From assembly GCA_030522415.1 (NCBI GenBank), contig CM060126.1, forward strand, positions 1,776,333 through 1,840,332: a stretch of 64,000 bases of DNA, read 5' to 3'. The translations under genes and the position numbers were made by a program. The stretch comes from Channallabes apus (lineage: Eukaryota; Chordata; Actinopteri; Siluriformes; Clariidae). This document shows, in pieces, positions 43,710 to 56,186 of this stretch. Under the pieces are notes generated by a model that was given only the letters and a program-made list of their open reading frames with translations, did no database searches and was not told where the DNA came from. Numbering within the stretch: position 1 is the first letter of the stretch; each line of letters begins with the position of its first letter.

Positions 43710-44790
43710 GCGCTTAAGTTTAAGCTAAAGCATAGCTAGCACAGTATGAGCATACTTCTTTGAAGGTGTGCTACTTTCCTAGTTAATGTTAACTAGACTT
43801 CTAGCCAAGTAAATAATGGTTTTAATCAAATAATTACCTTATATTGACTTATTTAATTATTTGCATTTCGCTAGCATACTTTTGAATTAGCAGCTAGTCT
43901 TTAAGCTCAAACATACTGGCTTGATTTTCTTTTAAATTATAGAACTTACTTAGGTAAGGTTAGCTAGCTTCCTAGAAGAAAAAAAAAACATAATATTGGA
44001 TATTAATATAGCTAACATCCTAGTATTTATTAGTTATTAGCTCAAGTTTAAGATTGTAATTTAACAGTATTAACTTCTTAGCAAAAAACATAATAGGCAG
44101 TCAATATTAGATAGTAATTTAATGTTAGCTAGCTTCTTAGCAAAACATAACTAGCTTATGTGTTATGTAATAATTTTATATTAGACATAGTCAGTGTAAG
44201 ATATTGATTTATTGTTAGGTAAAAAAAATTGGTTTATTGTTAGTTTTCTGACATACTGTATACAAAAACATGATATATAACCATATAATGTTAGATAGGA
44301 ACATACAGTACAGTACTTTTTGAATCAGCTTTGCAAGGTATATTAATGTTAGCTAATGTGTTAACTAGGTTTTATGCAAAATTGGCCACTGCAGATTCGT
44401 TTGTATGTGTTTATACTTATATGTAACTGTACTTATATTTATTAATGCTTAAGGCAGTATTGTACTATTGTAGTATTTATAATTAACTTCATTTAAAATG
44501 AAGTGTTAATTGATTAATGCTTTATAATCCCCTTTTGCATGTACAAATAGTTTCAATTGTGATTCATTTATGTTTTAAAATAAATATCAGGTCACCTTGG
44601 ATTGGTTTCTGGACAAGTTTGGTTCCCTCACATTCACTTGATCCTCAAATCATCCCGGAGCTCGTCGTCCAAACTTACACTCGAGCTAAATAAAGTGTTT
44701 AATGGCCATTAAGACGACTACAGAGATTCTGCCAAGGACGACAGAGTCAACAAGGGCATGTTAGACACAGCACTGGACCGCCGCCTGGCT

Positions 44791-44793
<3 letters not shown>

Positions 44794-44828
<35 letters not shown>
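44794..44828. repeat. (TG)n microsatellite
   Basis: About 17 units. Confidence 0.97.
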
Positions 44829-44831
<3 letters not shown>

Positions 44832-45324
44832 TCTTTTTTTTCCTCCATTTTAAGTGATGGACAGCGGTTCAGAGGAAGCTGACAGGACACAGAGAGAGGA
44901 GAAAAACCCTGCGGGTGTTAACGTTTGGAGAAACGAACGCCTGCCGAGTGATTTTGATTGCGTAGTAACAGACATGAGGGCCATTTCACCCAGCACATGG
45001 CCATCTCCTGTCCATCTGTCCATTTTGTCTTCCCTTACTTCCTGTCCTAAATGTCGAAAAAAATAATTGAGCTAAAAGCTGATGCCAAATGTCTGGACAA
45101 AAGTTTAAAGGATGTCGACGTGTCTCTGGGATGAAATGATGGAAATCTGTCTTCTCAGTTTCATGATGATTTTCTATATTTTTTATTTTTTTAGATAATT
45201 ATTTCAAATTGTAAATTTTGAACGTATAATGAACAGCATTAGTGAACAGCTGAAGGAATACTTAATAGACTTCTGATTTACCACTTCAGTACTGCTGCAT
45301 TAGGGCATTATGATTCTTGCTTTT

Positions 45325-45415
45325 CTTACTCTCGTCTCTTTCTCTCTCCACAGGTAAGTTTGGAGATCTTTCCCTCAAGTTTGAGTCTCGTCCTCAGTTG
45401 CTCTGTGACTGACAG
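45325..45415 (+). promoter_or_regulatory. candidate recursive splice site and RS-exon
   Basis: A long pyrimidine tract (TCTCGTCTCTTTCTCTCTCC) ends in ACAG at 45353 and is followed at once by GTAAGT (45354-45359), so a strong acceptor abuts a consensus donor. A second donor-like ACAG/GTGAAC lies at 45415/45416. This fits the vertebrate recursive-splice layout of a ratchet point followed by a short RS-exon, here 62 bases. An alternative is a 3'-terminal coding exon: in one phase 18 codons are open before TGA at about 45409. No flanking host exons are visible to decide. Confidence 0.45.
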
Positions 45416-45718
45416 GTGAACAAACATCTATAAGGAAAGCAGTAAGAAGGATCCAGCATCTCTTCCTGTGCTCACCGTTCTGGTTGCAATGATCTGCTGT
45501 TAGAAGAAGATACCAGATTATTCTCTGAAAGATCTGATTCAGGAATCGATGCTGATTAGAGTGCTCAATGCTCTTCTTCTGATGCAGCTTTAATCCAATT
45601 TCCTGCTACTTCACTCAGTATAGATTTCTCTCCATATCTGTGTAAAGCGATGCTCCCCTACTCTACCTACATGATCTACTCCTACCTCCAACATACACCC
45701 TGACAGCCATGCACCGAG

Positions 45719-45736
45719 CACACACACACACACATA

Positions 45737-45791
<55 letters not shown>

Positions 45792-45792
45792 A

Positions 45793-45869
<77 letters not shown>

Positions 45870-45870
45870 T

Positions 45871-45903
<33 letters not shown>
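45719..45903. repeat. (CA)n array, about 185 bp
   Basis: Long CA repeat with TA or CT interruptions, including CATACTGTACAC near 45866. The open frames on both strands of this tract are low-complexity artefacts. Confidence 0.97.
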
Positions 45904-45905
<2 letters not shown>

Positions 45906-46086
45906 ACTTTTTATGGTGTGACGTTTAAAAAGGATATCTCAAGTAATGATGTAAAATAGATTAGGCCACTAAAAATTGTGGGTGAAAATTTGTAAAAAAA
46001 AATAATAAATAAAATTTAATAATACAACAATAATACAATACAAATAAAAAAAAATAATAATTTAAAAAATCGTATTATAAAAAAAA

Positions 46087-46143
46087 ATAATAATAATATT
46101 ATTAATAATATTAATAATATTAATAATATTAATAATATTAATA

Positions 46144-46174
<31 letters not shown>

Positions 46175-46175
46175 G
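46087..46175. repeat. AT-only tandem repeat, period 9 then (ATT)n
   Basis: About four ATTAATAAT units are followed by about ten ATT units. The block is nearly self-complementary and could extrude a cruciform. Confidence 0.9.
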
Positions 46176-48620
46176 TATATGCAATAAGCTAGTTCATCAT
46201 TTTCTCTTTTACTTAATTTTGTACATTTTGTAATTTTATTAAAGTACAGTTCATTCAAACCAAAATTTTGATCAGTTCCACTTTTTTTATTCAAATGTTC
46301 AATTTTATTTCGTTTATTTTACTAATATTCTTTAGGTTTTCATTTAGGTTTTGTTTGGGGATGGGGTTTCATTTAAGTTTTAATTTTGTTAAAGTTTGTT
46401 TGTTTGTTTGTTTGTTTGTTTAGCAATTTCTGTATTCCATTTTACTTTGTTTACTTTTTATTTTATAAAATAAAAATGCACCAAAATCTACACCCCTAAA
46501 AGTTTAAAACAATGCTAAATATTTTGCCATTTACAAAACTAAATATTTTTAGAAATATAAACATAAAAAACTTCTGTTCATTTGCTTTCTTTCTTTCTTT
46601 TTTGTTATTTTTACTTTTCTCTTTATTATCCAGATACCAGTTTGAGGCTATATTTTAAAAAAAAAGTTTGCCTGTACCATTTTTTGTGTCTATTTCAAAA
46701 CATCTTTTTTTTATTATTTTTTTTTTTTATTTAACCATTTTACTTTTTTTTCTATGTTAATAAAATTAAAGGTCCTCCAAAATGTAGGCTCCTGAAAGTT
46801 TGAGGTAAAACTTGTCAATAATTCTTGCCATTTCTTACACATAAAAATCCTAAATATTTTAATTAAAAAACATTTAAAATCAATATAAGAAAAACTAGTT
46901 TTGAGCAGAGGTTCAGTTTTCATTTTAACCAAAAATGTGAATTTTTTTATTTTTATTTTATTTGTTTGCTAGTTGTTTCTCTGTCTTTGTTTTTGTTCTA
47001 GTTTCAGCAGTCTTCAGCTTCACTGTTCATTAACCTCTCATATACGACAATCCAGAACAATGCAGGAGTTTCCCCATGGAGAGATCGTTATCCCCGCTGG
47101 TCCTCTGACAGCCGAAACACAGCCAATATTTGCGCTGTCCAACCCCATGATGAATATTAATATTATGTGTCATGGGCTAGAAGAATATTAGTTTTAAGTG
47201 CTGAGAAACACAGCGTGCCTCCCTAACAGACAGTGTTATGCTAACATGCCAATATGGGTCACACTGCTGTATGGGAGTGAAATAAAGAAAAAAAGAGAAA
47301 AGCAAAGTAAGATGAGAACATGCTGTCTCACAGATGGCTAAAATTAAGCTTCATCTGACATTTGGAGATAAAATGTTGAAGAACATAGAAATGTATAACA
47401 AATGCTTCTAAAGTTCTTTAGAAAATATTCTGAAGATGAACATTAGACTTTTATGGATAAAGAATGAATGACCTTCACTGTAAGTCATCAGATGTCTGGT
47501 ATTATTTCTTCAACAAAACAGTGATGTGATGAATAAGTTCTAAAAGAGCAACACAATCACTGAGAACAGACCAGAAATGTCAGTTTCTATTTAAATTTCA
47601 GCATTTCTGCTCTGTTTGCTGCTGACACTAAACTTTTCTGGATCCTTTTTTATGTATTTAGCAGATTTATTTTATTTTACTTTATTTTATTTATTTGTTT
47701 TTAAGTTCTGCTCTGAAACTTGAAGACATTGTTTACTGACACTTTTGACTAAACTATAAGTCAAAACAGGATGATTCTTTCTTAATGACTTTTGCATTTG
47801 GCTCTTTGCTAAATTCCCATTTAAAGCATCTGAAAGGCTATTTAACATTCACAGCAGCTGCAGCACACTCGGCCGCCGTCATTTGAAGTAAATTAAAATG
47901 AGTTAGAAGGCCAGCTGAAATCATGAAACGTTAATGAAAGGCTTTAGAAAGAGATGATTTTTTTTTTTATAAACTAAAAAGCTAAAAAAAAAAATACTTC
48001 TATTATAATATGTTGTATTTAAGTTTTCTGACTGGTGTCGTTTGGATTCCTGTTATATTTATTATTTTGCATTGAGAATGGTTCAGTTGTTCATGAAGTC
48101 ATTTGTATATCCTAAGCTAAAACCTTTACACAAGAAAAAACTAGTGTTTATACAGTAAATATCAATTCGTTCCTAAAACGAATCTGAACACACAGAAATT
48201 TCCTTGTTCCTATTGATGAATCTTTTGGACTCAAAGAGCAAATTGTACCATAGGTCAAACGACTGGACATTTACATGAATCATGGATGTGGTTTATTCCT
48301 TCACTCAAGTGGCATGTTTGTACTTGACACTCTAATATGTGCTAGTGATAAATAGCTATAATCAGACTGCATTGTGCTAGAAGGTCAGGTTGCGGTGGAT
48401 TGGTCTCCCCCGAGCTTTATCCTCATCTCAAAATCTCTTAAGATGTGAGAAATCCAGAGCTGTTTATTTTTTTGCTATAAGAGTGGTGTTTCTGAGTCGG
48501 AAGCAGGTGGCCTGTATGAGGCAGAACAAAATGGTTTTGTTTTATTGCTTTGTTTCTGCTGACTTATAACTTGTGTTGTATGGTTAACCTGAACATTTGT
48601 TTCTTGATTAAGAACTGTAT

Positions 48621-48700
48621 GGTGTACACCTGGGATAGGCTCCAGGCCCTTGCGACCCTGTATACAGGATAAAGTGATATAGACAATGAGTGAATGAATG
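48621..48700 (+). mobile_element. SINE 3' fragment (GGGATAGGCTCCAGGCCC type)
   Basis: ACCTGGGATAGGCTCCAGGC, GCGACCCTGTATACAGG and GATATAGACAATGAGTGAA form the 3' end of the DANA/Mermaid-like SINE with a short GAAT tail. Confidence 0.75.
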
Positions 48701-49229
48701 TGCGTGTTAAAATTCTGCTATATATAAATCAATAGTCAATCTGGCAACCTGACACAATAACAAACTGCCACTAAAATGGGGGCTATACAGTACAGTAGCT
48801 AGTTGGAAGTATTCGTCACCCGATGTGCCTGATGTCACATACATGGACCCTATCCCTATACGCACATAATAGGGGAAGTGATATAACATTTTGCTTAATG
48901 CTTCAATTAAAAAATTTATTGAAGTTAATTAAATTAATTGACAATATTTTTGTGATGTTTGGTTTGGACAAGAAATTTCTAGAATTCCAGAAAGTTATAT
49001 TTATCATTATGAAATATACCCTGTGTTGTTGTTTCAGGTAGAAAATATGATTTTCAGATGTAATTAATGATTATGGAGACTTCATGAAAGTCTTATATTG
49101 CGATATAAAAGATACGGATGTCCATTTGTCATTTAGTCCCATATGCGCCGCATCATTTCTCATTTTTGTACCACAGCATTTTATGGAAGTGCCGAAGAGA
49201 ACCCATGAATCTCCAAAGAGATGAGATTG
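48701..49229. other. non-coding spacer
   Basis: AT-rich, with overlapping TACAGTA words at 48786 and 48791. The part after about 49080 may already belong to the Tc1 fossil that follows. Confidence 0.5.
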
Positions 49230-49665
49230 CCGAATGATAATTGATGAGGTTTGACTCTTTCCAAAAGTGCTGCCACAAAGTCTAAAGCGCACAGTTGTGT
49301 AAAATGTCTATGTACAACTTTGCAGCTTACTGTAAGTAAGAGGCTCAGACTCTGATCCAGCATGACGATACCCCAGTGAGATTCACATGAAGACATGGTG
49401 TGTTACGAGCGTGTTGGAGTGGAAGAACTCGAGTGTCCTGCACAGAGCCCTGACTGAACTCAACCCCACTCAACCATCAGCTTTGGGATGAACTGGAACT
49501 GGAGCCTCCTTGATGTTCCTGAGCTCACTAATGCTCTTATAGCTGATCCTCACAGCCATATTCAAAAACCTAGGGGAAAGCCTTTCCTGTTATAAAAACC
49601 TTTCGTTTTATATTCTGTAAAAGGGGTAGTACATCTGGAATGGGATGTATGACAGTACATATGGA
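49230..49665 (+). mobile_element. Tc1-like transposase fossil, catalytic C-terminus
   Basis: Phrases in order: GATCCAGCATGACGATACCC, GAGTGGAAGAACTCGAGTG, CCTGCACAGAGCCCTGAC, CTTTGGGATGAACTGGAAC (the LWDELE block that follows the catalytic Glu), GAGCTCACTAATGCTCTTAT, GGGGAAAGCC and CATCTGGAATGGGATG. This matches a fish Tc1-type family distinct from the others here. Small insertions and stops disrupt it, and no inverted repeat was found. Confidence 0.72.
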
Positions 49666-52600
49666 TGCACACATACTTTACCCATGTGTGGGAATAACAT
49701 AGTGGAGGGGCAAAGTAATAAAGTACTGTATACTGATTTCATTTCATCTAACCCTTATGGAAAGTTCCCTATGAGATTTCCATTACTTATCAATTATAGC
49801 TAATGAAATCAGACACCGTCATATAAAAAAAGCAGAGTATTCAATGCAGTCCATTGTAACGGTCATGTGTTAATGGAGATCTTTTCCTGGCATGATAAAT
49901 CATCCATTATGTGGATGTAGATGGCCAAAATATTCATGTCTTAAAAAAATTATCTGAACGAAAAGAAATCCATTATAATATTAACATGCTAATCAACATT
50001 TCATTGTGACCGAGCTCTGGTTAACCCCGATTCTAACCCCGGCTCAGAGTTTCACTCAGTGGTGTATATTCAGCGCAGTCTCCTCTCTCAGGCCTTTAGC
50101 TTTGCCTGTGGCCATTTCCTCCTATTTCTGGCTCATGACCACTTGGAAAAGATCCTGTAATGACTTAATTACCTTTGTGCTCTGGGTTCTCTTGCCTGTC
50201 CTTGCAGTTTTCTATTTAAACCACCGGGGTTGAGGAGTTTAGAGTGGAATAACAGTGTTTGAAGTGAAACTACAGAAAATTTACATAGTACACCACTGAT
50301 TGGAGGAATCACGGGCCAGGAATGTGATCACGGTTCTGTTTGGACAATTCACGAATCCTAAAAAATGCCAATCTCAATCTCGTCTGTGGTAGGAAGCGTG
50401 ATGGAGGATGTTGTATATGTGTTGATGCTCATAAGCAGCATGCTGAACAATGCTGCATGTTTTGCTTTACTGTACTGTGCATCAGCAATGAAATGGTAAA
50501 TTAAAAATAACAAGGCTGACCTGGCCTAGTCTTGCTGCATTGAACAACATTTATCATGCAAATGTCAGGGGTACGGCATCTCTGATGGGAAGGTAGAATT
50601 GGATCGGCCTTCTGTATCTCACTACTAAAGAATAATGCCTCGGTGCCTGGAGGCCTGCTGGCTTTCAGAGCTGTCTGGAGCTGAAATATGAGTCCACTTT
50701 GTGCTTTGTGAAGCCTCTGGTATTGCTGGTAAATGTAAATTTCAACAATGGGTAGGCAGTCAGTCATGTATGGTGCAGAAGGCACACCTTGACTGAAAAA
50801 CATATAGATGTAAAGTACATTGAAAGACACTTGGGAAACTTTGTGTGTCTTGAAAGAGACGCTGTAGCAAGGAATAGTTAACCGAATTAAAACTGGCAGG
50901 CAAAGCATTCATTAATTGGAATTAAAGTAATAAAGTAAAAAAGAATCATATCGCAGAACTTGATGTAGATGTGAAATTGTGTTCAAACTTGAACAGACAG
51001 ATTTAATGAGAATCATAGTCGTTTGGCAGCACTTCCGCATCTTCATACACAAGAAACCATGTTGACACAAACCGTTTAAATGTTCTGGAAAGTTTCTTAT
51101 TTAGCTTTAATGAAAGTTTCAATCAAGATGTTTTCAAAACATCTCATAATTTTGACTGCATTTCTTAAACAAATTAATATAAAACACATTAAGAAAATAT
51201 AACTTTGACATATGTCACATAAGGTTTTTTTTATACTTAAAAATTACGTGATGTATTTCAAAATGTGCTCCGTGTGTTTATGTGGTCTGTGTTATATGTT
51301 TAAAAATCTCCCTTTAATGGAGAAATGGGTCTGGGCTCTTATGGGGTAACTTTACATGTCTCGTACATTTTTATCATCCATGAGGAATTTGCTTCAATTC
51401 ATGGTCAAATTAATTTAAGTCGTAAGAAGAGACATTAAAACTTTTTTTTTTACCAATTTAGGAAGTGCATGAGTAGAAAAAAGCAAGAGAGAGATGTGCA
51501 TTCATTGATAATAGAAACTTTATCATCACTGTGTTTTATGAATCACTGAATGTGCCTTCACACCAATTTGTACAGCAACATATTAAAACTTCACCTTAAT
51601 AGCAGCTATATAATAAAATATATGTTTTTTTGTTTTTTGTATCATTAAATCAGTACCGTTGATGAAGGAAAGCAGCAAAATGGTGAAAGACAAATAAGAG
51701 TCAAACTGAAAAGTATTCATGTTTTGTACAAAGTATTCATGTTTTTTATACGCTATATCTTGTTTTAGGTTCTGTGTTTAATCAGCACTAAAAGTGCCAC
51801 CAGGTATGAGAAGATTCTTATGATTTTTTTTAAAAGATCATAATTAAAATAAGATTCGGATTAAATTGTGTTTCTTGAAGTCAAGCCAGCAGGTTTAATT
51901 TGTTCAGCGCTTCCTGTTGTAGTTAAGTAAAAGATAAACCAAACTACAGTAATTAAATATTCATCTTTTTAATCACCTTGGAAAAAGATGATCCACTATG
52001 TAAAAATAAATATGATTTATACTTAGAGTATGAAACAATAGAAAGTGGCAATTAAAAAGTGCCTTTAGGATTGCCTTTGGATGTAAAGAACATATGTACA
52101 TCCTTGTCCCATCATACCTTGTGTCTCGTTTTGAATCTTGAATAGAAATACTTTCTCCATCTCTGGCAGACATTAACTACAGTAGGGTGTTTCGTCAGCT
52201 TGCATCTATTGCATCCAAGTAGAATGTTTAATGATGCTGCTGATGATCATACACGTTCCACATCATGGCAGGAAGAGTTCCTAAATAGAGGAATAGAGGG
52301 ATGTTCTTGGATGTTCTGCAACAAGTTCGTGTTTGCATGTGAGTAGCGGAACACTGCATTCACCCATGCACTCCTAAATGTCCTCATCCATCTCTCCCAT
52401 GTTTTGTTGCTGCCTCAACAAGGAACAGTTGTTAGGTCTAAAATAAAATAAAAGGGGACCGGCCCAACATTTCTGCATTGGTGCAAAGCAGTTTCACATA
52501 GATGCACCGGACAATCATAATAACACTAGTACTCTTTATGATGTATCAGTAATATTAGCTTTCCTTTTGTTTGATCAAGTTTAACATACAGTTTTACTCT

Positions 52601-53966
52601 TACATGTACAGTAGTCGTCTTTGTTGGGGATTAGGTTTGACTGTTTCTTTAAAATTATGTAAAAAAAAAAAAGATTTAGACCCCATGAACAAATGTTAGC
52701 ACGTTTATAAGACAGATTTCTGCTGTACTAAGATGAAAAGGATAGAAAAGCAGATCTTGGTTTTAATAAGCATGCCTAGCTGGTGCAGAAGTAGAGGATT
52801 ATTGCTAAGCTTTTGAACATGCTGCGTGTAAACATTCATAAATAAGATGTCATTTTGGATTTGGTTGGGCTTGTACGGTATGTAAAGAAAATTGGAACAT
52901 TTTAGAAAGGTGCTAATTGACTGCATATTCGGTAAAAAAAAAAAAAGAGCAAGAATTGTGTTAATAGTACAAAACAAAACAGACAGATGTTGTGATAATT
53001 GTGTTTTAAAAAAATGTTATTGGTATGTATTACAGGTTGTATCAAAATATACTGTATGAGTGATTGTTAAAAGAAACAACAAGAGCAACAAAATCTGCTA
53101 TATATATTAAAATCATAGAGCTCATCTTTCTAAACAAAAATTATTTGTGCTGTAATATTTTACATTCATTTGGTATGATTACGTGCAAATTTCTTTTTTT
53201 TTCGGAAATAAAAATGTTAAAAAAAAAGCTTGTTTACATACTGTATATATTTACAAAAATAAATGTAATCTTAGGGAAGATTTGTACAGTATATAGGTTT
53301 GGACATTTCTCTGTCTAAACCTCAACAGCAAACAGTTTCTAAGTGTGAATTTAATACAGTAACTAACAGTAGCAATTAACTTTAGAGAACATGACAAAGG
53401 TAACTGAACGCCATGCGAACATGAACATGTACAGTGTGGTCTCTTTTGTAACTAGCAACAACCGTCTCCTCCCACGGCTGGAAGAATTAAAAGAATCTGT
53501 TTGTTCTGGCTCAAACCAATTAACACAATTCATGTTGTTTTCACAAATGATGCAGGAAATTTTCATGTTTCTTGTATGTAAAACCAGGATATCCTTTTTT
53601 TTTTCACTTTTTACATTTTTAATTCTCCCCAGGTCCCTGTAGCCAAAGGTGAGGAGAATAAACCATGGAGATGGTGGACAGTCCTGAGTAAACAAGATTT
53701 AATTCACTTAGATATTCCAGTTTACTCCAGTTTAGAATATCAGCTCTGTTAACTTCCAGGTGTGGGGGTTAAATCCCATATAGCGTTAAATGGTACAGTA
53801 TGCATATATACCTTGTTCCACACACCAAGTAGAAGTTAGTTAGCTTTGCAGCACTCGTTTCCTATAAACACAACAACATCCGAAGTGAACAAACAGTTCA
53901 GAGGTGAACGCAACAAATATAAATAATAAAAAACAGAGCAATGTTTAACAGTGAAAGTAAGAATAT

Positions 53967-54031
<65 letters not shown>

Positions 54032-54139
54032 ACTGTATGTTGAGAAGTAAACAGCTGTGTGTCTATAAGAAAACCACTTGTTAGTGAAACTCATCAGAAA
54101 AAAAAGTTTTCAGTTTGAGAGCTACAGTAGGGATCATAA
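49666..54139. other. non-coding DNA, no gene seen
   Basis: Contains (CA)n at 53970-54029 and many TACAGTA/TACTGTA words. The patch 50000-50240 is low-repeat and GC-richer, possibly regulatory. No coding exon recognised. Confidence 0.55.
53970..54029. repeat. (CA)n microsatellite
   Basis: About 30 uninterrupted units, followed directly by ATACTGTATG. Confidence 0.97.
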
Positions 54140-54149
54140 AGATGTGACT

Positions 54150-54410
54150 TTGAAGCGATGGAAAATGGTCATGTGACCTGATGAGTCCAGATCGATCCTA
54201 TTTCAGAGTGATGGGCGTGTCAGGGTAAGAAGAGAAGCACATGAAGCGATCATGCATAGTGTCCACTGTACAAGTCCTCTGGAGACAGTGTTATGATCTG
54301 GGGTTGATCAGGTGATCAGGTCGAGACTCAGTAACATTATGGGACAATAAATGAAGTCAGCTGACGACCTGAATGTACTGAATCACCAGGTTATCACACC
54401 TATGGAGATA
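54150..54410 (+). mobile_element. Tc1-like transposase fossil, catalytic core
   Basis: CTGATGAGTCCAGATCGATC (first catalytic Asp block), TTCAGAGTGATGGGCGTGTC, CATGCATAGTGTCCACTG, GTTATGATCTGGGGTTG and CTGAATGTACTGAATCACC follow the order of a known fish Tc1-type transposase. The rest is lost. Frame is broken by small deletions. Confidence 0.72.
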
Positions 54411-56186
54411 CATTTCTAAAGAATTTAGTCATCAAAAACTAAAACAGCAACAAAAGTCTAATAAATAAAAGATATACATATATTTTAAGTAAGTATTGTA
54501 CAGATGAAAATTCGCAAACCTTTAATGAACTTAAACATGTTGAAAATTTAGTTGTTTAGTTTATATATTTTTTTATTTTAAGTAAAATATTAACATTTTA
54601 ATTTAACTGGCACAAAAATAAATAAATAGATATTTTTTATTACATAAATTTTTTTGTTAACATTGGAAGTGAAATCAATGGAAGGTTTATATTTGAATAT
54701 TTGTTATTTGAAGTATTTATACCAATTTAATTCCAAGTAATTTTTGTACAAAACATGTTGTATATAACTGCCAATAAATGTCCAAGTCAAATTCTTGGAA
54801 ATACATGAAACGACGTTATTTAAAATCACTTTCAGCTTTTTAGACCGAGCTTCTCATTTTCATCATCGACGCACCTGACGCATCCATCCACGCCTAGATC
54901 TCCGTCATCCATCACTATCTGTTGATTTTATAACCTGGTGCACAAACATGACCCGTCTTTGTCTCCACATGGGGGTTTAATGAGGCAGAATAATCACGCC
55001 TGTATCTCTGACACCGATCTCTGCTCTACATCAGCTTGTCATTCACATTCCTGCTCAGTCGGCCGGCTTTGGAACGCTGCTGCTTATATGATTTGAATTT
55101 TTATTTGTTTGGTTTCGCAGCTTCCAAAAGCCATTCTGGAAGCGGAGCTGTTGCGAACAGATTGTTGGTTTGCATGATTCCTTCTAATTGTTAGCAAAAC
55201 AGAGATCCAGAGCCAGAGTTCCTGTTCTCTGTCTGCCAGGAGAGCGTTCTGGCGCGGTGAAGAACCTTTAATTGGTTTAAGTGGCTCCTTAAATAGGACA
55301 CAGAATTATTTGATGTGGCCACTTAAGGGTTACAGCACGTCCAGTACCAGCCTGTCAACCTGGTCCTTTTTCTTTTCCTCAGTACTAAACAATGATAAAA
55401 AAGGTTCTGATTTAGACTCATTCATGCAGTCCTGTATAGAATCAGACTGGATCAGATGGGCCACTCCTGCTGTATTCTCTGTAACACACACTGCTCAGGA
55501 AAGGTGTATTTTGTTTAGTATTGTTGTTTTTCTTAGCTCAGACTAATAACTAAAGATCGATGTTGATATTGGACTTGTTAGTCCATTTCTTGTGTTTTTC
55601 AGATCAGACTATAAGATAAGATTCATTTTAAGTCAGACAAGAAAGAATACTGTTACTGTTAATACTGTTACTTTCAGACTGTAAAGTTTAGATTAGTTTA
55701 TTTGTTAATTTGTTTAGATCTGGTCAGATCTAGATTAGATACAGGACGGTGCAATATTCTTCTAAAAAAGTAAAGATTAGATTAGTTTCAATAACTTGTT
55801 TCCTTTTTAGATCAGATAGATAAGATTTATCTTATAGTTTTAGTTTCTTTAAGATCAGACTGGTACAGGTAAGTATGTAAGTAAGTCTTTTTCATATAGA
55901 TAAGATTATTCAGGATATTATTGTTTTTCAGTTCTTTTTTCATTTTCAGCGTAGTTAGTTTTCTTTTTAGATCAGATTTGCAAAAGTGTTTTTTTTTTCT
56001 TCTTAAATCAGAAACTAATACAGATTAATTCAGATTCAGTTGCTTGTTTAGTATCAGGCCAGTTTCTTTAGATCAGACTGCGTGAAACTGGATTTTAGAT
56101 TATTATTTTTTCAGTATGGCCTCATTAGTGAATTGATATCTTGAATTTGTTCTTCAGACTGCCCGAATACACTTCTGTTTAGATCA
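54411..56186. other. non-coding DNA, possible regulatory island
   Basis: The interval 54830-55280 is GC-richer and low-repeat. From 55540 to 56180 there is a run of AGATCAGA-like words (AGATCAGACT, TTTAGATCAG), a degenerate low-complexity pattern. No coding exon recognised. Confidence 0.5.

Larger units (their letters stand above)
42257..45334. other. non-coding DNA, no gene seen
   Basis: Contains (GT)n at 42868-42925 and 44794-44828, dispersed core copies at 43024 and 43690, and a stretch rich in TTAGCTAGC/GCTAGC words (43730-44370). GC-richer islands at 43250-43560 and 44580-44790 could be regulatory. No coding exon recognised. Confidence 0.5.
45416..48620. other. AT-rich non-coding DNA with large simple repeats
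   Basis: Holds a 185-bp CA array (45719-45903), an AT-only period-9 repeat (46087-46175), a (GTTT)n run near 46395-46422 and poly-T stretches. A low-repeat patch at 47040-47260, with a 43-codon open stretch from ATG 47060, is of unknown meaning. No known domain. Confidence 0.55.

Noticed and set aside
45682..45921. Open frames of alternating Cys-Val or His-Thr residues
   Set aside because: They are translations of the (CA)n array; the same is true near 42800-42930, 53970-54029 and 62025-62124.
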